A DNA stretch of 62,545 nt. It comes from Bacillota bacterium (GTDB lineage Bacteria > Bacillota > Clostridia > DSM-8532). The position numbers were made by a program, and so were the translations under genes. Shown one piece after another: positions 1 to 9,253 of the stretch. The stretch covers positions 1 through 62,545 of the forward strand of contig JAKIML020000057.1 in assembly GCA_022702935.2 (NCBI GenBank), given 5' to 3'. The notes below the pieces were generated by a model. It was not told where the DNA came from and did no database searches. It was given only the letters and a program-made list of their open reading frames with translations. Position 1 is the first letter of the stretch. Every line of letters begins with the position of its first letter.

Positions 1-288
1 ATGAGTCCGTTGGAAGCAGGAATGCTGATCTGCTTTGGCGCCGCATGGCCCACATCCATTGTGAAGTCCTTAAAGTCCCGGTCCACAAAGGGCAAGAGTG
101 TTACCTTTCTCTTTATTGTCCTGACAGGCTACATCATGGGCATCATCCATAAGATTCTGTATAATATGGATATTGTGCTGGTGTGCTATGTCATCAATCT
201 GATTATGGTTTCTGCCGACACCGTGATCTATTTCAGGAATAAGCGGCTGGAGGCACAGGGGGATGGTTCCGGGACCCGGGAAGATTGA
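1..288 (+). CDS. small PQ-loop/SemiSWEET-like membrane protein
   Basis: A 95-residue protein with three likely membrane segments (about residues 4-20, 34-52 and 57-76). Between the first and second is a PQ-loop-like stretch (W-P-T-S-I-V-K-S, then T-K-G-K-S), with PT in place of the usual PQ. Three helices with this motif are the half-transporter (SemiSWEET) layout, but sugar transport is only inferred from fold resemblance. The ATG is the first base of the window, so its ribosome binding site cannot be seen and the true start may lie upstream. A hairpin terminator follows at 321-353, so it appears to end its own transcript. Confidence 0.6.
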   Translation: MSPLEAGMLICFGAAWPTSIVKSLKSRSTKGKSVTFLFIVLTGYIMGIIHKILYNMDIVLVCYVINLIMVSADTVIYFRNKRLEAQGDGSGTRED

Positions 289-320
289 TTAGGAATATTA
301 AAGGACAAACCTTGTTATAT

Positions 321-353
321 AAGGAGTCTGCCAATTAAGGCGGCTCCTTTTTA
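321..353 (+). terminator. hairpin terminator after the small membrane gene
   Basis: AAGGAG (321-326) pairs with CTCCTT (344-349), and an inner GCC (330-332) pairs with GGC (339-341). A run of T residues follows to 353. It separates the first gene from the sugar kinase. Confidence 0.6.
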
Positions 354-461
354 ATTAAGCGATAAGCCTTTCAGATAACACCATAATTCTAAGCATGGAA
401 TATGATGTTTGAGCTATTGACGGGGGACTTTGAGTGGGGGTAAGCTGGAATTGAGTACAAA

Positions 462-471
462 AAAGCGCTTT
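462..471. promoter_or_regulatory. candidate LacI-family operator (AAAGCGCTTT palindrome)
   Basis: A perfect palindrome AAAGCGCTTT lies about 60 bases before the start of the PfkB kinase. LacI/CcpA-type regulators commonly bind palindromes centred on CG of this kind, so it could control the kinase-dehydrogenase pair. The call rests on one short site and on its position; no regulator gene is nearby. Confidence 0.3.
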
Positions 472-529
472 AAAAGGCCTTATTTTTCAGCAAATTGCCA
501 TAAAATATGGAAATTCGGGGGTGTAGGGT

Positions 530-1498
530 TTGCAGGAAAAGACCATTGATGTGACTTCTTTGGGGGAGCTTTTGATTGATATGACGCCCCATGGAACAAG
601 CCCGCAGGGCAATGCCCTTTTGGAGGTAAATCCCGGCGGAGCGCCCTGCAATGTGCTGGCCATGGTCAGCAAACTGGGCGGAAAAACCGCATTTATTGGA
701 AAGGTAGGAGAGGATCAGTTTGGCAGCCTCCTTGCCAATGTGATTAAGGAGCAGGGCATTATCACTGATGGGCTTGTCAGGGATGCCCGTTATGCTACCA
801 CCCTGGCCTTTGTCCATCTGGATGAAAACGGGGATCGGAGCTTCAGCTTTTGCAGAAAGCCCGGTGCCGATATGATGCTGGAAAAGCAGGATATTTGCGA
901 GGCGCTCATTGAAAAAGCCAGGATCTTTCATTTCGGAACCCTCTCCATGACCAATGAGCCTTCAAGAAGCGCCACCCAATACGCAGTGGAGCTGGCCAAA
1001 AAGCATGGGTGCCTGATATCCTTTGATCCCAATATCAGGCCGCCCCTCTGGGATTCTATGGAGAATGCCAAGAAGCAGATGGCTTATGGATTAAGCCAAT
1101 GTCATATTTTAAAAATTTCGGACAATGAGATAGAGCTGGCCACGGGCATAAGCGACCTGGACAAAGCGGCAGAGGCTTTGCTGGCCCAATACCCCAATAT
1201 CCGACTCATGTTCTTGACCCTGGGCCGGAAGGGTAGCCGCTTCTACTATGGCGCATTGTCCCGGACCGTGGACACCTTCCTGGATGTGGCCACCATCGAT
1301 ACCACCGGAGCAGGGGATACCTTTACGGGTTGCTGCCTGTACTTTATTACTCAGTACGGGCTTGATTGCCTGGACGAGGAGAAGCTTACCCAAATGGTTC
1401 GCTTTGCCAACGGGGCCGCCTCCCTGATTACCACCAAGAAGGGCGCCTTAAAGGTTATGCCCTCAAGGCAGGACGTAGAGGCCCTGGTCAAGGGTTGA
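530..1498 (+). CDS. PfkB-family carbohydrate kinase (fructokinase-like)
   Basis: A ribokinase/PfkB-family sugar kinase of 322 residues, the usual family length. The substrate-side motif G-G-A-P-C-N is at residues 36-41. The C-terminal signature D-T-T-G-A-G-D is at 257-263; its last Asp is the catalytic base that activates the sugar hydroxyl for ATP-dependent phosphorylation. The GGAPxN form and overall pattern are most like fructokinase, but the substrate is inferred. It starts at TTG 530, with a G-rich stretch at 517-521 as a weak ribosome binding site. A zinc dehydrogenase follows 54 bases downstream, suggesting a small pathway in which a polyol is oxidised and the ketose is phosphorylated. 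Confidence 0.85.
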   Translation: MQEKTIDVTSLGELLIDMTPHGTSPQGNALLEVNPGGAPCNVLAMVSKLGGKTAFIGKVGEDQFGSLLANVIKEQGIITDGLVRDARYATTLAFVHLDENGDRSFSFCRKPGADMMLEKQDICEALIEKARIFHFGTLSMTNEPSRSATQYAVELAKKHGCLISFDPNIRPPLWDSMENAKKQMAYGLSQCHILKISDNEIELATGISDLDKAAEALLAQYPNIRLMFLTLGRKGSRFYYGALSRTVDTFLDVATIDTTGAGDTFTGCCLYFITQYGLDCLDEEKLTQMVRFANGAASLITTKKGALKVMPSRQDVEALVKG

Positions 1499-1552
1499 CA
1501 GGGCTTATAAGAAAAAGCACAGCACAGTCGTTGAACAGAAAGGGGACGGATT

Positions 1553-2578
1553 ATGAAAGCAGCAGTGTTTCAAGGCGTAGGTAAAATGGAGGTCAAAGAA
1601 ATTCCCACACCCGTACCCGGTGAGGGGGAGATTCTGGTAAAGGTTCAGGCCTGCGGAATTTGCGGGACCGACGTGCACATTTTTGAAGGGGCCGAGGGTG
1701 CGGCCACTGTCACACCCCCCGTTGTTGTTGGCCACGAGTTCTCGGGCGTGGTGGAAAAGGTAGGCCCTCATGTACGGGGCATCAAGGAAGGGGACCGGGT
1801 CTCAGTGGATCCCAATGACCTTTGCGGCTGCTGTTATTTCTGTAAGTCCGGGCTGGGGCATTACTGCGAGCATATGATAGGCTATGGAACCAGCAACAAT
1901 GGCGGTTTTGCGCAGTATTGCGTGGTCCCCTACAAGCAGGTCTATAAGCTGGCCGACCATGTCTCCTTTGAGGAGGGTGCCATGGGTGAGCCCATTGCCT
2001 GCTGCCTCCATGGCATTGATATGTGTGAGATCAAGGCCGGCAGTACAGTCATGATCGTTGGCGGCGGAACCATAGGGCTTATCATGGTTCAGCTAGCCAA
2101 GCTCAGCGGAGCACCAAAGGTGGTGCTTTTGGAGCCCGTCCAGGAGAAAAGGGAACTGGGCCTTAAGGTGGGCGCCGATTTGGCTCTGGATCCCATCTAC
2201 GAGGATGTTGAGGCCCGCTTGAAGGAAGAGGGTCTGGATAGAATAGAAGTGGTCATAGAATGTGTGGGCCTTAAGCGCACCATGCTGGATGCCATTAAGT
2301 ATGCCGGCAAGAAGTCCCTGGTCATGCTCTTTGGCCTGGGGCACCCCAATGATGAGATTCCCATTAAGCCCTTTGAAGTTTTTAAGAAGGAGCTCACCAT
2401 AAAGGCTTCCTTTATTAACCCCTATACCCAGGCAAGGGCTGTGGAGCTTATCAACTCAGGTCGGATTGATGTCAAATCCCTTATCACCCAAATCATCCCC
2501 CTGGAGGAGCTGGGCGAGGCCCTGGCAAATCCTGAAAAAAGAAGGGGCTGTAAGACCATTGTTAACCCATGGGCTTGA
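1553..2578 (+). CDS. zinc-dependent medium-chain alcohol/polyol dehydrogenase
   Basis: A 341-residue zinc MDR dehydrogenase. Catalytic zinc ligands are C37 (in C-G-I-C-G-T-D) and H61-E62 (in G-H-E-F). The structural zinc is held by C91, C94, C97 and C105. A Rossmann motif V-G-G-G-T-I-G lies around residues 168-174, for NAD(P). The closest relatives by pattern are sorbitol, butanediol and threonine dehydrogenases, so the exact substrate is open. AGGGGAC lies just before ATG 1553. Its position 54 bases after the PfkB kinase favours a polyol-to-ketose role. A strong hairpin terminator follows. Confidence 0.85.
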   Translation: MKAAVFQGVGKMEVKEIPTPVPGEGEILVKVQACGICGTDVHIFEGAEGAATVTPPVVVGHEFSGVVEKVGPHVRGIKEGDRVSVDPNDLCGCCYFCKSGLGHYCEHMIGYGTSNNGGFAQYCVVPYKQVYKLADHVSFEEGAMGEPIACCLHGIDMCEIKAGSTVMIVGGGTIGLIMVQLAKLSGAPKVVLLEPVQEKRELGLKVGADLALDPIYEDVEARLKEEGLDRIEVVIECVGLKRTMLDAIKYAGKKSLVMLFGLGHPNDEIPIKPFEVFKKELTIKASFINPYTQARAVELINSGRIDVKSLITQIIPLEELGEALANPEKRRGCKTIVNPWA

Positions 2579-2646
2579 TAATAATGTATAATAATAGATC
2601 TTAAGGATAATGCTAAGGGTGACGGTTTTAAGCCTGAACCCGGATA

Positions 2647-2685
2647 AAAAGGGTTTGACTTTATTTGGGTCAAACCCTTTTGACA
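2647..2685 (+). terminator. terminator after the dehydrogenase gene
   Basis: AAAAGGGTTTGAC (2647-2659) pairs perfectly with GTCAAACCCTTTT (2669-2681) over 13 bp around a 9-base loop. The 3' arm ends in T residues. It isolates the sugar genes from the ribosomal operon. Confidence 0.75.
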
Positions 2686-2723
2686 CCTTTTTAGAAGAAG
2701 CTTTTACGAATGTAAAAAAATTG

Positions 2724-2752
2724 TTGCATTCATTGACTACTTGATATATAAT
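2724..2752 (+). promoter_or_regulatory. sigma-A-type promoter of the S10 operon
   Basis: TTGCAT (2724-2729), a 17-base spacer and a perfect TATAAT (2747-2752). It lies just after the upstream terminator and about 260 bases before rpsJ, so the ribosomal operon would have a leader of roughly 250 bases. Confidence 0.65.
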
Positions 2753-2901
2753 ATCTCTTGCTGTGACATGGCATACGATGAAGCCGCAGATGGCAGGTGA
2801 AACAGACTGGGAACTGTGGTGGAGAATGTCCGATTCAAAGAAACCGGGCGACAAGTCACTGTACATCATACATCATGTTGTTTTGTGTGTGTTTGTAGCG
2901 T

Positions 2902-2928
2902 GCCCAGGTGTATACCTCTGGGCTTTTT
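2902..2928 (+). promoter_or_regulatory. terminator-like hairpin (attenuator candidate) in the rpsJ leader
   Basis: GCCCAG (2902-2907) pairs with CTGGGC (2918-2923), with part of the loop (AGG/CCT) able to extend it, and five T residues follow. It sits between the promoter at 2724-2752 and rpsJ at 3013. A terminator inside a ribosomal leader implies conditional readthrough; what controls it is unknown. Confidence 0.5.
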
Positions 2929-3012
2929 ATATGACCAAGCATGAAACACCCGGCAGAGTGTACAGGAAAAAGCTTGTTGCGCCAGCAAATTGTATCTCAA
3001 GGAGGCTTGTGT

Positions 3013-3324
3013 ATGGCGAACAAACAGAAGATCAGGATCAGGCTGAAGGCTTTTGATCATCAGGTTATCGACCAATCCGCAGAGAAGATTGTCGAGACCG
3101 CAAAGAGAACAGGTGCCAAGGTTTCCGGACCCGTTCCGCTTCCTACAAGAAAGGAAACCATCACAATTTTGAGAGCTCCTCACAAGTACAAGGATTCTCG
3201 TGAGCAGTTCGAAATGAGGACTCACAAGAGACTCATTGATATCCTGATGCCCACACCTAAAACCGTTGACGCTTTGATGAGACTGGACCTTCCCGCAGGC
3301 GTGGATATCGAAATCAAACTGTAA
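3013..3324 (+). CDS. rpsJ: 30S ribosomal protein S10
   Basis: First gene of the S10 operon, 103 residues as expected. S10 sits in the 30S head and also works with NusB in antitermination. The conserved core [10 protein letters not shown] and the segment G-P-V-P-L-P-T are clear. A longer frame is open from 2941, but AAGGAGG just before ATG 3013 and the usual M-A-N-K-Q-K start fix the true start. It has the long leader described above; rplC follows after 59 bases. Confidence 0.97.
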   Translation: MANKQKIRIRLKAFDHQVIDQSAEKIVETAKRTGAKVSGPVPLPTRKETITILRAPHKYKDSREQFEMRTHKRLIDILMPTPKTVDALMRLDLPAGVDIEIKL

Positions 3325-3383
3325 GTCACAAAATGTTACGTTCGGGATTAAATCCGAACCAATGACAGGAGGTATTTGTTAGC

Positions 3384-4016
3384 ATGAAGAAATTCATACT
3401 TGGTAAGAAAATCGGTATGACACAGGTTTTTGATGAAAAAGGCGTAATGATTCCTGTTACGGTTGTTCAGGCAGGACCTGTAGCGGTTATTCAGAAGAAG
3501 ACTGAAGAAATTGACGGTTATAACGCCGTTCAGGTTGGCTACCAGGACATTCCTGAAAGAAAGGCCAACAAGCCTATGAAGGGTCAGTTTGAAAAGGCCA
3601 AGGTTACCCCTAAGAAGTTCCTGAGAGAGTTCAGGGTTGATGACATCAACGGCTTTGAAGTCGGAAATGTTATCAAGGTTGAAGATATGTTCCAGGCTGG
3701 TGACAAGATCGATGTGTCCGGTATCTCCAAGGGTAAGGGCTATGCCGGTACTGTTAAGAGATTCGGAACAGCCCGCGGTCGTATGACCCACGGTTCCGGT
3801 TACCACAGAGGTCTTGGTTCCATGGGTGCTCACTCTGATCCGAGCCGTATCTTTAAGGGTAAGGTTATGCCTGGTCACCTGGGTGCAGAAAAGGTTACTG
3901 TTCAGAATCTTTCAGTTGTCAGGGTTGATGCTGAAAGAGGTCTTCTCCTTGTTAAGGGTGCAGTACCCGGTCCTAAAGGCGGCCTCCTTGTAATCAAGGA
4001 TTCGGTCAAGGCTTAA
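3384..4016 (+). CDS. rplC: 50S ribosomal protein L3
   Basis: 210 residues, normal length. The N-terminus has [10 protein letters not shown], and the central loop that reaches the peptidyl transferase centre ([15 protein letters not shown]) is intact. AGGAGG lies upstream of the ATG. It is followed 30 bases later by rplD. Confidence 0.97.
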   Translation: MKKFILGKKIGMTQVFDEKGVMIPVTVVQAGPVAVIQKKTEEIDGYNAVQVGYQDIPERKANKPMKGQFEKAKVTPKKFLREFRVDDINGFEVGNVIKVEDMFQAGDKIDVSGISKGKGYAGTVKRFGTARGRMTHGSGYHRGLGSMGAHSDPSRIFKGKVMPGHLGAEKVTVQNLSVVRVDAERGLLLVKGAVPGPKGGLLVIKDSVKA

Positions 4017-4046
4017 TGAAGAACTGGTTCGGAAGGAGGAAATAGA

Positions 4047-4670
4047 ATGCCAAAAGTAGATGTTTACAATATGAAAGGCCAAAAGGTCGGCGACATCAAC
4101 TTAAGTGATGACATTTTTGCTGTAGAAGTCAATGCAGTTGCTATGCATAGCGCTGTTGTGAACACCCTTGCCAATGCAAGACAAGGTACACAGTCCACAA
4201 AAACAAAGCATGAGGTCAGAGGCGGCGGTAAGAAGCCCTGGAGACAAAAGGGAACCGGTCGTGCCCGTCAGGGAAGCATCCGTTCCGCACAATGGGTAGG
4301 CGGCGGTATTGTTTTGGGTCCCAAGCCCAGAAGCTACAGCTACACTCTGCCTAAGAAGGTTAAGAGACTTGCTCTTAAGAGCGCTCTGACCAGCAAGGTT
4401 CTCGACAACAACATCATCGTATTGGATGATCTGAAGCTCGAGGCCATCAAGACCAAGGAAATGGTCAACGTTCTTAACAATCTGAAGGTTGATTCATCAG
4501 CTCTGATTGTTCTGCCCAACGTAGACGAGAAGGTTGTTCTTTCTGCCAGAAATATTGGAAGTGTTAAAACAACCACCTTTAACAGCATCAACACCTACGA
4601 TATTCTTAAGTACAACAAGTTTATCGTGACCAAGGATGCTGTGGCCAAGATCGAGGAGGTGTATGCATAA
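4047..4670 (+). CDS. rplD: 50S ribosomal protein L4
   Basis: 207 residues. The exit-tunnel loop is present ([19 protein letters not shown]). In E. coli L4 also represses its own operon by binding the S10 leader; whether that applies here is unknown. The last base of its TAA is the first base of the rplW ATG (4670), indicating translational coupling. AAGGAGG is upstream of the start. Confidence 0.97.
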   Translation: MPKVDVYNMKGQKVGDINLSDDIFAVEVNAVAMHSAVVNTLANARQGTQSTKTKHEVRGGGKKPWRQKGTGRARQGSIRSAQWVGGGIVLGPKPRSYSYTLPKKVKRLALKSALTSKVLDNNIIVLDDLKLEAIKTKEMVNVLNNLKVDSSALIVLPNVDEKVVLSARNIGSVKTTTFNSINTYDILKYNKFIVTKDAVAKIEEVYA

Positions 4671-5023
4671 TGAAATTCGCAGAGGATATTCTCATTCGCC
4701 CTTATATCACTGAGAAGAGCAATATGGAGATTGCAGAGGGAAAATACACCTTTATCGTTCATAAGAAAGCTACTAAAACAGAGGTTAAGCAGGCTGTTGA
4801 AAAGCTCTTCGGCGTTAAGGTTATCGCAGTAAACACCGTGAACTACGACGGTAAGGAAAAGCGCCAGGGTGTTCATGTGGGCAAGACCGAGTCCTTCAAG
4901 AAGGCCATCGTGAAGATCGACACCGATCCCAAGCCCGCTACCTACGCCACCAAGGGCGGCAAGACCGTGACTTCTTCCAAGAAGTACAAGAACTCTATTG
5001 AAGAGTTCGGCGTAGCTCAATAA
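4670..5023 (+). CDS. rplW: 50S ribosomal protein L23
   Basis: 117 residues, slightly longer than the usual 95-100. It sits at the polypeptide exit and docks trigger factor and SRP. The core R-P-Y-I-T-E-K-S and the K-V-I-A-V-N-T-V-N segment are recognisable; the C-terminal ~20 residues are extra. The gene overlaps rplD by one base, and its ribosome binding site (GAGGAGG-like) lies within rplD. Confidence 0.95.
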   Translation: MKFAEDILIRPYITEKSNMEIAEGKYTFIVHKKATKTEVKQAVEKLFGVKVIAVNTVNYDGKEKRQGVHVGKTESFKKAIVKIDTDPKPATYATKGGKTVTSSKKYKNSIEEFGVAQ

Positions 5024-5040
5024 GCTTTGCGAAGCAAAGC
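5024..5040 (+). other. perfect 7-bp hairpin directly after rplW
   Basis: GCTTTGC (5024-5030), a GAA loop and GCAAAGC (5034-5040), starting at the base after the rplW stop. There is no T tract, so termination is unlikely. It may mark mRNA processing or protect upstream message in the 113-base rplW-rplB spacer. Confidence 0.45.
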
Positions 5041-5136
5041 GCGTAAATCCAATATCCATCCCGGCCGTCGGAAATATAGGCCTCACAGTCAGCCTGAGAA
5101 CGACGCGTTCGGCAAAAATATAAAGGAGTGGAAGAA

Positions 5137-5970
5137 ATGCCAACTAAAAAGTACAATCCGACATCTCCTGCAAGAAGATTCATGACTGTATCTACATTTG
5201 AGGAGATCACAAAGAAGGAGCCCGAGAAGAGCCTTCTTGCTCCGCTTTCTAAGAAAGGCGGAAGAAACTCCTACGGAAGAATTACCGTACGTCACCATGG
5301 TGGCGGTGCAAAACAGAAGTACAGAATCATCGACTTCAAAAGGGATAAGGATGGCGTTCCCGCTAAGGTAGCAGCCATCGAGTACGATCCTAACAGAACC
5401 GCCAATATAGCCCTTCTCGTTTATGCCGATGGTGAGAAGAGATACATTCTCGCTCCTAACGGCCTCAACGTAGGTGATAAGGTGTATTCCGGTCCCGATG
5501 CTGATATTAAGCCCGGTAATGCTCTTCCTCTGGAAGCCATTCCCGTAGGTACCGTAATCCACAATATCGAGCTGAAGCCCGGCAAAGGCGGCCAATTGGT
5601 CAGATCCGCAGGAAATCTTGCACAGCTCATGGCTAAAGAAGGATCCTATGCCCAGGTAAGACTTCCTTCCGGTGAAGTGAGAAAGATCGACATTCGCTGT
5701 AAGGCCTCCATTGGACAGGTTGGTAACCTTGACCATGAGAACATTTCCATCGGTAAAGCCGGTAGAAAACGTTGGATGGGCATCAGACCTACCGTCCGTG
5801 GTGTTGTTATGAACCCCAATGACCATCCCCATGGTGGTGGTGAAGGTAAATCTCCTGTTGGTATGCCAAGCCCTGTTACTCCTTGGGGTAAGCCGACACT
5901 CGGTTACAAGACCCGCAAGAAGAACAAGCAGAGCAGCAAGCTGATTGTGAAGACACGCAGCGGCAAGTAA
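5137..5970 (+). CDS. rplB: 50S ribosomal protein L2
   Basis: 277 residues, normal length. L2 is needed for subunit association and peptidyl transfer. Motifs [11 protein letters not shown] and the C-terminal [10 protein letters not shown] (with the conserved His) are intact. A GTG at 5128 is in frame, but it overlaps the AAAGGAG ribosome binding site (5122-5128), so ATG 5137 (M-P-T-K-K-Y) is the start. Confidence 0.97.
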   Translation: MPTKKYNPTSPARRFMTVSTFEEITKKEPEKSLLAPLSKKGGRNSYGRITVRHHGGGAKQKYRIIDFKRDKDGVPAKVAAIEYDPNRTANIALLVYADGEKRYILAPNGLNVGDKVYSGPDADIKPGNALPLEAIPVGTVIHNIELKPGKGGQLVRSAGNLAQLMAKEGSYAQVRLPSGEVRKIDIRCKASIGQVGNLDHENISIGKAGRKRWMGIRPTVRGVVMNPNDHPHGGGEGKSPVGMPSPVTPWGKPTLGYKTRKKNKQSSKLIVKTRSGK

Positions 5971-5993
5971 GATGCAAGAAGGAGGTTAGTACC

Positions 5994-6278
5994 GTGAGTA
6001 GATCGCTCAAAAAAGGACCTTATGTTGATGAGAGGCTCTTGAAAAGAGTTGAAGAGATGAATGAAAAGAACGAGAAAAGGGTCTTAAAGACCTGGAATCG
6101 TGCCTCTACCATCTTCCCGCAGATGGTCGGACATACCATTGCTGTTCATGACGGACGCAAGCATGTTCCGGTATATATATCTGAAGATATGGTTGGTCAC
6201 AAGCTTGGTGAATTCGCGCCCACCCGTACCTACAGAGGTCACGGCAAGGATGAAAAGAGCAGCAAGCTGAAGAAGTAA
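5994..6278 (+). CDS. rpsS: 30S ribosomal protein S19
   Basis: 94 residues starting at GTG, with AAGGAGG upstream. Conserved motifs [18 protein letters not shown] and [11 protein letters not shown] are present. It pairs with S13 in the 30S head. A 103-base spacer precedes rplV. Confidence 0.96.
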   Translation: MSRSLKKGPYVDERLLKRVEEMNEKNEKRVLKTWNRASTIFPQMVGHTIAVHDGRKHVPVYISEDMVGHKLGEFAPTRTYRGHGKDEKSSKLKK

Positions 6279-6381
6279 TCTTTATTGCCATAATGCAAGC
6301 AGATAGAAGTCTGCGAAGTAACTGCGAGAGCATGGGAAGAAGACGTGCTCATGGAACCGTTGATCGGAAGGAGGAATAGAC

Positions 6382-6861
6382 TTGGGCAAGAAGGTAATGT
6401 CAAAGGACGAGCTCCTTGAAAAGAAGGAAGAGCTTCTTGAACAATATGGGAAGACCCGCAGAAAATCTGACAAGCTCCCTATTCTCACCAAGAAGGAGAG
6501 AAAAGTTCTCGGTATTGGTAAGGATGAAGGAAGAGCCGTTGTCAAGTATGTCAGAGTGTCTTCCAGAAAAGCAAAATTGGTTATCGATTTAATTCGTAAT
6601 AAGGGAATCGACGAGGCGTATGGGATTCTGAAGTATATGCCCAGAAATGCATCCGAGGTTTTGTATAAGCTTCTTAAATCTGCTGAGGCCAATGCAGTCA
6701 ACAATAACCAGCTCAATAGAGACAATCTCTATGTAGCAGAGGTATATGCTGAGCAGGGGCCCACCCTCAAGAGAATTATGCCGAGGGCACAGGGCAGAGC
6801 ATTCCGTATTCGTAAGAGAACCAGCCATATCACATTGGTTCTCAAGGAAAGGGCTAAATAA
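6382..6861 (+). CDS. rplV: 50S ribosomal protein L22 with a long N-terminal extension
   Basis: 159 residues; ordinary bacterial L22 is about 110. The conserved domain begins near residue 51 (R-A-V-V-K-Y-V-R-V) and includes the beta-hairpin that lines the exit tunnel (around R-I-M-P-R-A-Q-G-R-A). The ~48 residues before it are highly charged and Lys/Glu-rich. The extension looks real, because TTG 6382 has an excellent AAGGAGGA ribosome binding site at proper distance, while ATG 6397 has none. It is followed 12 bases later by rpsC. Confidence 0.93.
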   Translation: MGKKVMSKDELLEKKEELLEQYGKTRRKSDKLPILTKKERKVLGIGKDEGRAVVKYVRVSSRKAKLVIDLIRNKGIDEAYGILKYMPRNASEVLYKLLKSAEANAVNNNQLNRDNLYVAEVYAEQGPTLKRIMPRAQGRAFRIRKRTSHITLVLKERAK

Positions 6862-6873
6862 GGAGGTTGCAAA

Positions 6874-7539
6874 ATGGGCCAGAAAGTGAATCCGCATGGA
6901 TTAAGAATAGGAATCATTAAGGACTGGGATACAAAATGGTATGCAGGCGTTAAAGATTTCAGCAACTTCCTCGTGGAAGATGTAAAGCTCCGCAAATACC
7001 TGAAGAAGAAGCTCTACATTGCAGGAATTGCCAGAATTGAAATTGAGCGTGCAGCCAACAAGATTAAGATCAACCTTCATACTGCAAAGCCCGGTATCGT
7101 TATCGGCAAGCAGGGTGCAGGTATTGAAGCGCTTCGTGTAGAGCTTGAAAAGCTCACCGGCAAGAGTGTTCTTCTGAACATTACTGAAATTAAGACTCCT
7201 GAGCTCAATGCACAGCTTGTTGCTGAGAACATTGCTGCTCAGTTGGAAAAGCGTGTATCATTCCGCCGTGCAATGAAGCAGGCCATGTCCAGAACCATGA
7301 AGTTTGGTGCCAAGGGTATCAAGACTTCTGTTTCAGGAAGACTGGGCGGTGCTGAAATTGCCAGAACCGAACACTACGCGGAAGGTACTATCCCGCTGCA
7401 GACACTTCGTGCTGATATTGACTATGGCTTTGCTGAAGCCAGCACCACTTATGGTAAGATCGGTGTGAAGGTCTGGATTTACAAGGGCGAAGTTCTTCCC
7501 GCCAAGAAGAAGGAAAAGCAGGAAGGGGGAGACAAGTAA
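6874..7539 (+). CDS. rpsC: 30S ribosomal protein S3
   Basis: 221 residues. The start [10 protein letters not shown], the KH domain with the G-x-x-G loop ([11 protein letters not shown]) and the C-terminal [11 protein letters not shown] segment are clear. The protein lines the mRNA entry channel and is part of the ribosomal helicase. AAGGAGG precedes the ATG. The rplP start lies one base after its stop. Confidence 0.97.
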   Translation: MGQKVNPHGLRIGIIKDWDTKWYAGVKDFSNFLVEDVKLRKYLKKKLYIAGIARIEIERAANKIKINLHTAKPGIVIGKQGAGIEALRVELEKLTGKSVLLNITEIKTPELNAQLVAENIAAQLEKRVSFRRAMKQAMSRTMKFGAKGIKTSVSGRLGGAEIARTEHYAEGTIPLQTLRADIDYGFAEASTTYGKIGVKVWIYKGEVLPAKKKEKQEGGDK

Positions 7540-7540
7540 T

Positions 7541-7963
7541 ATGTTAATGCCAAAGAGAGTTAAGTATAGAAGGGTTCACAGAGGTCGTATGACCGGCAAG
7601 GCCACACGTGGTAACGTTGTTTCTGACGGCGAATTTGGTCTTCAGGCTACAGAGCCCGCATGGGTTACAAGTAATCAAATCGAGGCTGCCCGTATTGCCA
7701 TGACCCGTTTCATCAAGAGAGGCGGTAATGTCTGGATTAAGATTTTCCCGGATAAGCCCGTAACCAAGAAGCCTGCTGAAACTCGTATGGGTTCCGGTAA
7801 GGGTTCTCCTGAGTATTGGGTAGCCGTTGTTAAGCCCGGTCGTGTACTCTTTGAAATTGCCGGTGTTCCTGAGGAAACCGCAAGAGAAGCATTGAGGCTT
7901 GCATCGCACAAATTACCTGTTAAGTGCAAGATCATTGCACGTGGGGAAGAGGTAGGTGTATAG
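7541..7963 (+). CDS. rplP: 50S ribosomal protein L16
   Basis: 140 residues, near the usual 137-147. It begins [10 protein letters not shown], the family start, so ATG 7541 is preferred over ATG 7547. The ribosome binding site GGAAGGGGGA lies in the end of rpsC. L16 contacts the A-site tRNA; the [10 protein letters not shown] and M-G-S-G-K-G motifs are conserved. Confidence 0.96.
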   Translation: MLMPKRVKYRRVHRGRMTGKATRGNVVSDGEFGLQATEPAWVTSNQIEAARIAMTRFIKRGGNVWIKIFPDKPVTKKPAETRMGSGKGSPEYWVAVVKPGRVLFEIAGVPEETAREALRLASHKLPVKCKIIARGEEVGV

Positions 7964-7964
7964 A

Positions 7965-8177
7965 ATGAAGGCGTCTGAACTGAAAGACCTTAGGGAAAAG
8001 ACACGCGAAGAGCTCGATCAGGAGCTCGCTGAACTCAAGGCCGAGTTATTCAAGCTGAGATTCCAGCATGCTACAAGCCAGCTTGAGAATCCTATGAAGC
8101 TTAAGGATGTAAAGAAGAACATTGCACGAGTCAAGACCATCATTCGTGAAATGGAGCTTGGAATCAGAAAGAATTAA
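7965..8177 (+). CDS. rpmC: 50S ribosomal protein L29
   Basis: 70 residues of helical hairpin near the exit tunnel ([10 protein letters not shown], then F-K-L-R-F-Q). A GTG at 7956 is in frame, but it overlaps rplP and its ribosome binding site; ATG 7965 matches the family start. One base separates it from rplP. Confidence 0.95.
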   Translation: MKASELKDLREKTREELDQELAELKAELFKLRFQHATSQLENPMKLKDVKKNIARVKTIIREMELGIRKN

Positions 8178-8223
8178 TCGAGGGCTATAAGGCCGTTATA
8201 GACCGGAAGGAGGTTTGTTCCGC

Positions 8224-8481
8224 GTGGCTGAAAGAGGTTTAAGAAAAACCCGTGTTGGTAAAGTCGTAAGTAATAAAATGGATAAAACCATTGTTGTTGC
8301 AGTAGAAGATAGCGTTAAGCATCCGCTTCTCAAGAAGATTGTAAAGAGAACCTACAAGCTTAAGGCTCATGACGAGAATAACGAATGCAATATTGGTGAT
8401 CGTGTAGAAGTTATGGAGACCAGGCCTATTTCCAAAGAGAAGAGATGGAGATTGGTTGAGATCATCGAGAAGGCGAAGTAA
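8224..8481 (+). CDS. rpsQ: 30S ribosomal protein S17
   Basis: 85 residues, typical. It has the OB-fold motifs [10 protein letters not shown] and V-M-E-T-R-P-I-S-K. The start is GTG 8224 ([10 protein letters not shown]), 10 bases after AAGGAGG (8207-8213). An in-frame TTG at 8215 is only a base from that site and was rejected. Confidence 0.95.
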   Translation: MAERGLRKTRVGKVVSNKMDKTIVVAVEDSVKHPLLKKIVKRTYKLKAHDENNECNIGDRVEVMETRPISKEKRWRLVEIIEKAK

Positions 8482-8497
8482 GAGGAGGCGTTAGAAT

Positions 8498-8866
8498 ATG
8501 GTTCAAGCACAGACCTATTTAAAGTCGGCTGATAACACTGGCGCCAAGGAATTGATGTGTATAAAAGTCCTCGGTGGCAGCAAAAGAAAGTATGCCAACA
8601 TCGGTGATGTCATCGTTTGTTCGGTCAAAAATGCAACACCCGGTGGTGTTGTTAAGAAGGGCGATGTGGTTAAGGCCGTCATCGTACGTTCTGTAAAAGG
8701 CATTAAGCGTCCTGACGGATCCATTATCCGATTCGACGAAAACGCCGCCGTTATCATTAAGGATGACGGAAATCCCAGAGGAACCCGTATATTTGGACCT
8801 GTTGCAAGAGAGCTGAGAGATAAGGATTACATGAAAATCATTTCCCTGGCTCCCGAAGTACTGTAA
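8498..8866 (+). CDS. rplN: 50S ribosomal protein L14
   Basis: 122 residues, exact family length. Conserved A-D-N-T-G-A-K, G-D-V-I-V and the [11 protein letters not shown] block are present. L14 sits at the subunit interface and is the docking site of silencing factor RsfS. AGAGGAGG lies upstream of the ATG. Confidence 0.97.
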   Translation: MVQAQTYLKSADNTGAKELMCIKVLGGSKRKYANIGDVIVCSVKNATPGGVVKKGDVVKAVIVRSVKGIKRPDGSIIRFDENAAVIIKDDGNPRGTRIFGPVARELRDKDYMKIISLAPEVL

Positions 8867-8883
8867 GGAAGGAGGCTTGACAC

Positions 8884-9231
8884 ATGGCACATTTACACGT
8901 TAAAAAAGGGGATACGGTTCTCGTACTCACCGGTAAGGATGGCGGACACAAGGGCAAGGTTCTGAAAGTGATGCCGTCTGAACGCAAGGTCCTCGTAGAG
9001 GGCATCAATATGGTAACAAAGCATGTTAAGCCGAGACCTAACAAGGGTTTAAATCAGGGTGGTCTGGTTCATCAGGAAGCCCCCATATATGCTGACAAGG
9101 TTATGCTCATCTGCAAGAACTGCGGCAAACCTACCAAGGTCGGCAAGAAACTTCTTGATAACGGTAAAAAGGCGAGGGTTTGCAAGAAGTGCAACGCAAC
9201 CATTGACGTTATCGGTGAAGGTAAAGAGTAA
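8884..9231 (+). CDS. rplX: 50S ribosomal protein L24 with a zinc-ribbon tail
   Basis: 115 residues. The KOW motif ([18 protein letters not shown]) is at the N-terminus and starts 50S assembly by binding 23S rRNA. The C-terminus carries four cysteines, C77, C80, C100 and C103, in two C-x2-C pairs, a plausible zinc site. AAGGAGG precedes the ATG. Confidence 0.96.
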   Translation: MAHLHVKKGDTVLVLTGKDGGHKGKVLKVMPSERKVLVEGINMVTKHVKPRPNKGLNQGGLVHQEAPIYADKVMLICKNCGKPTKVGKKLLDNGKKARVCKKCNATIDVIGEGKE

Positions 9232-9253
9232 TCCTTAAGGAGGTTGACAAGAC

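Noticed and set aside
5128-5136. GTG start three codons upstream for rplB
   Set aside because: It overlaps the ribosome binding site itself and adds non-conserved residues.
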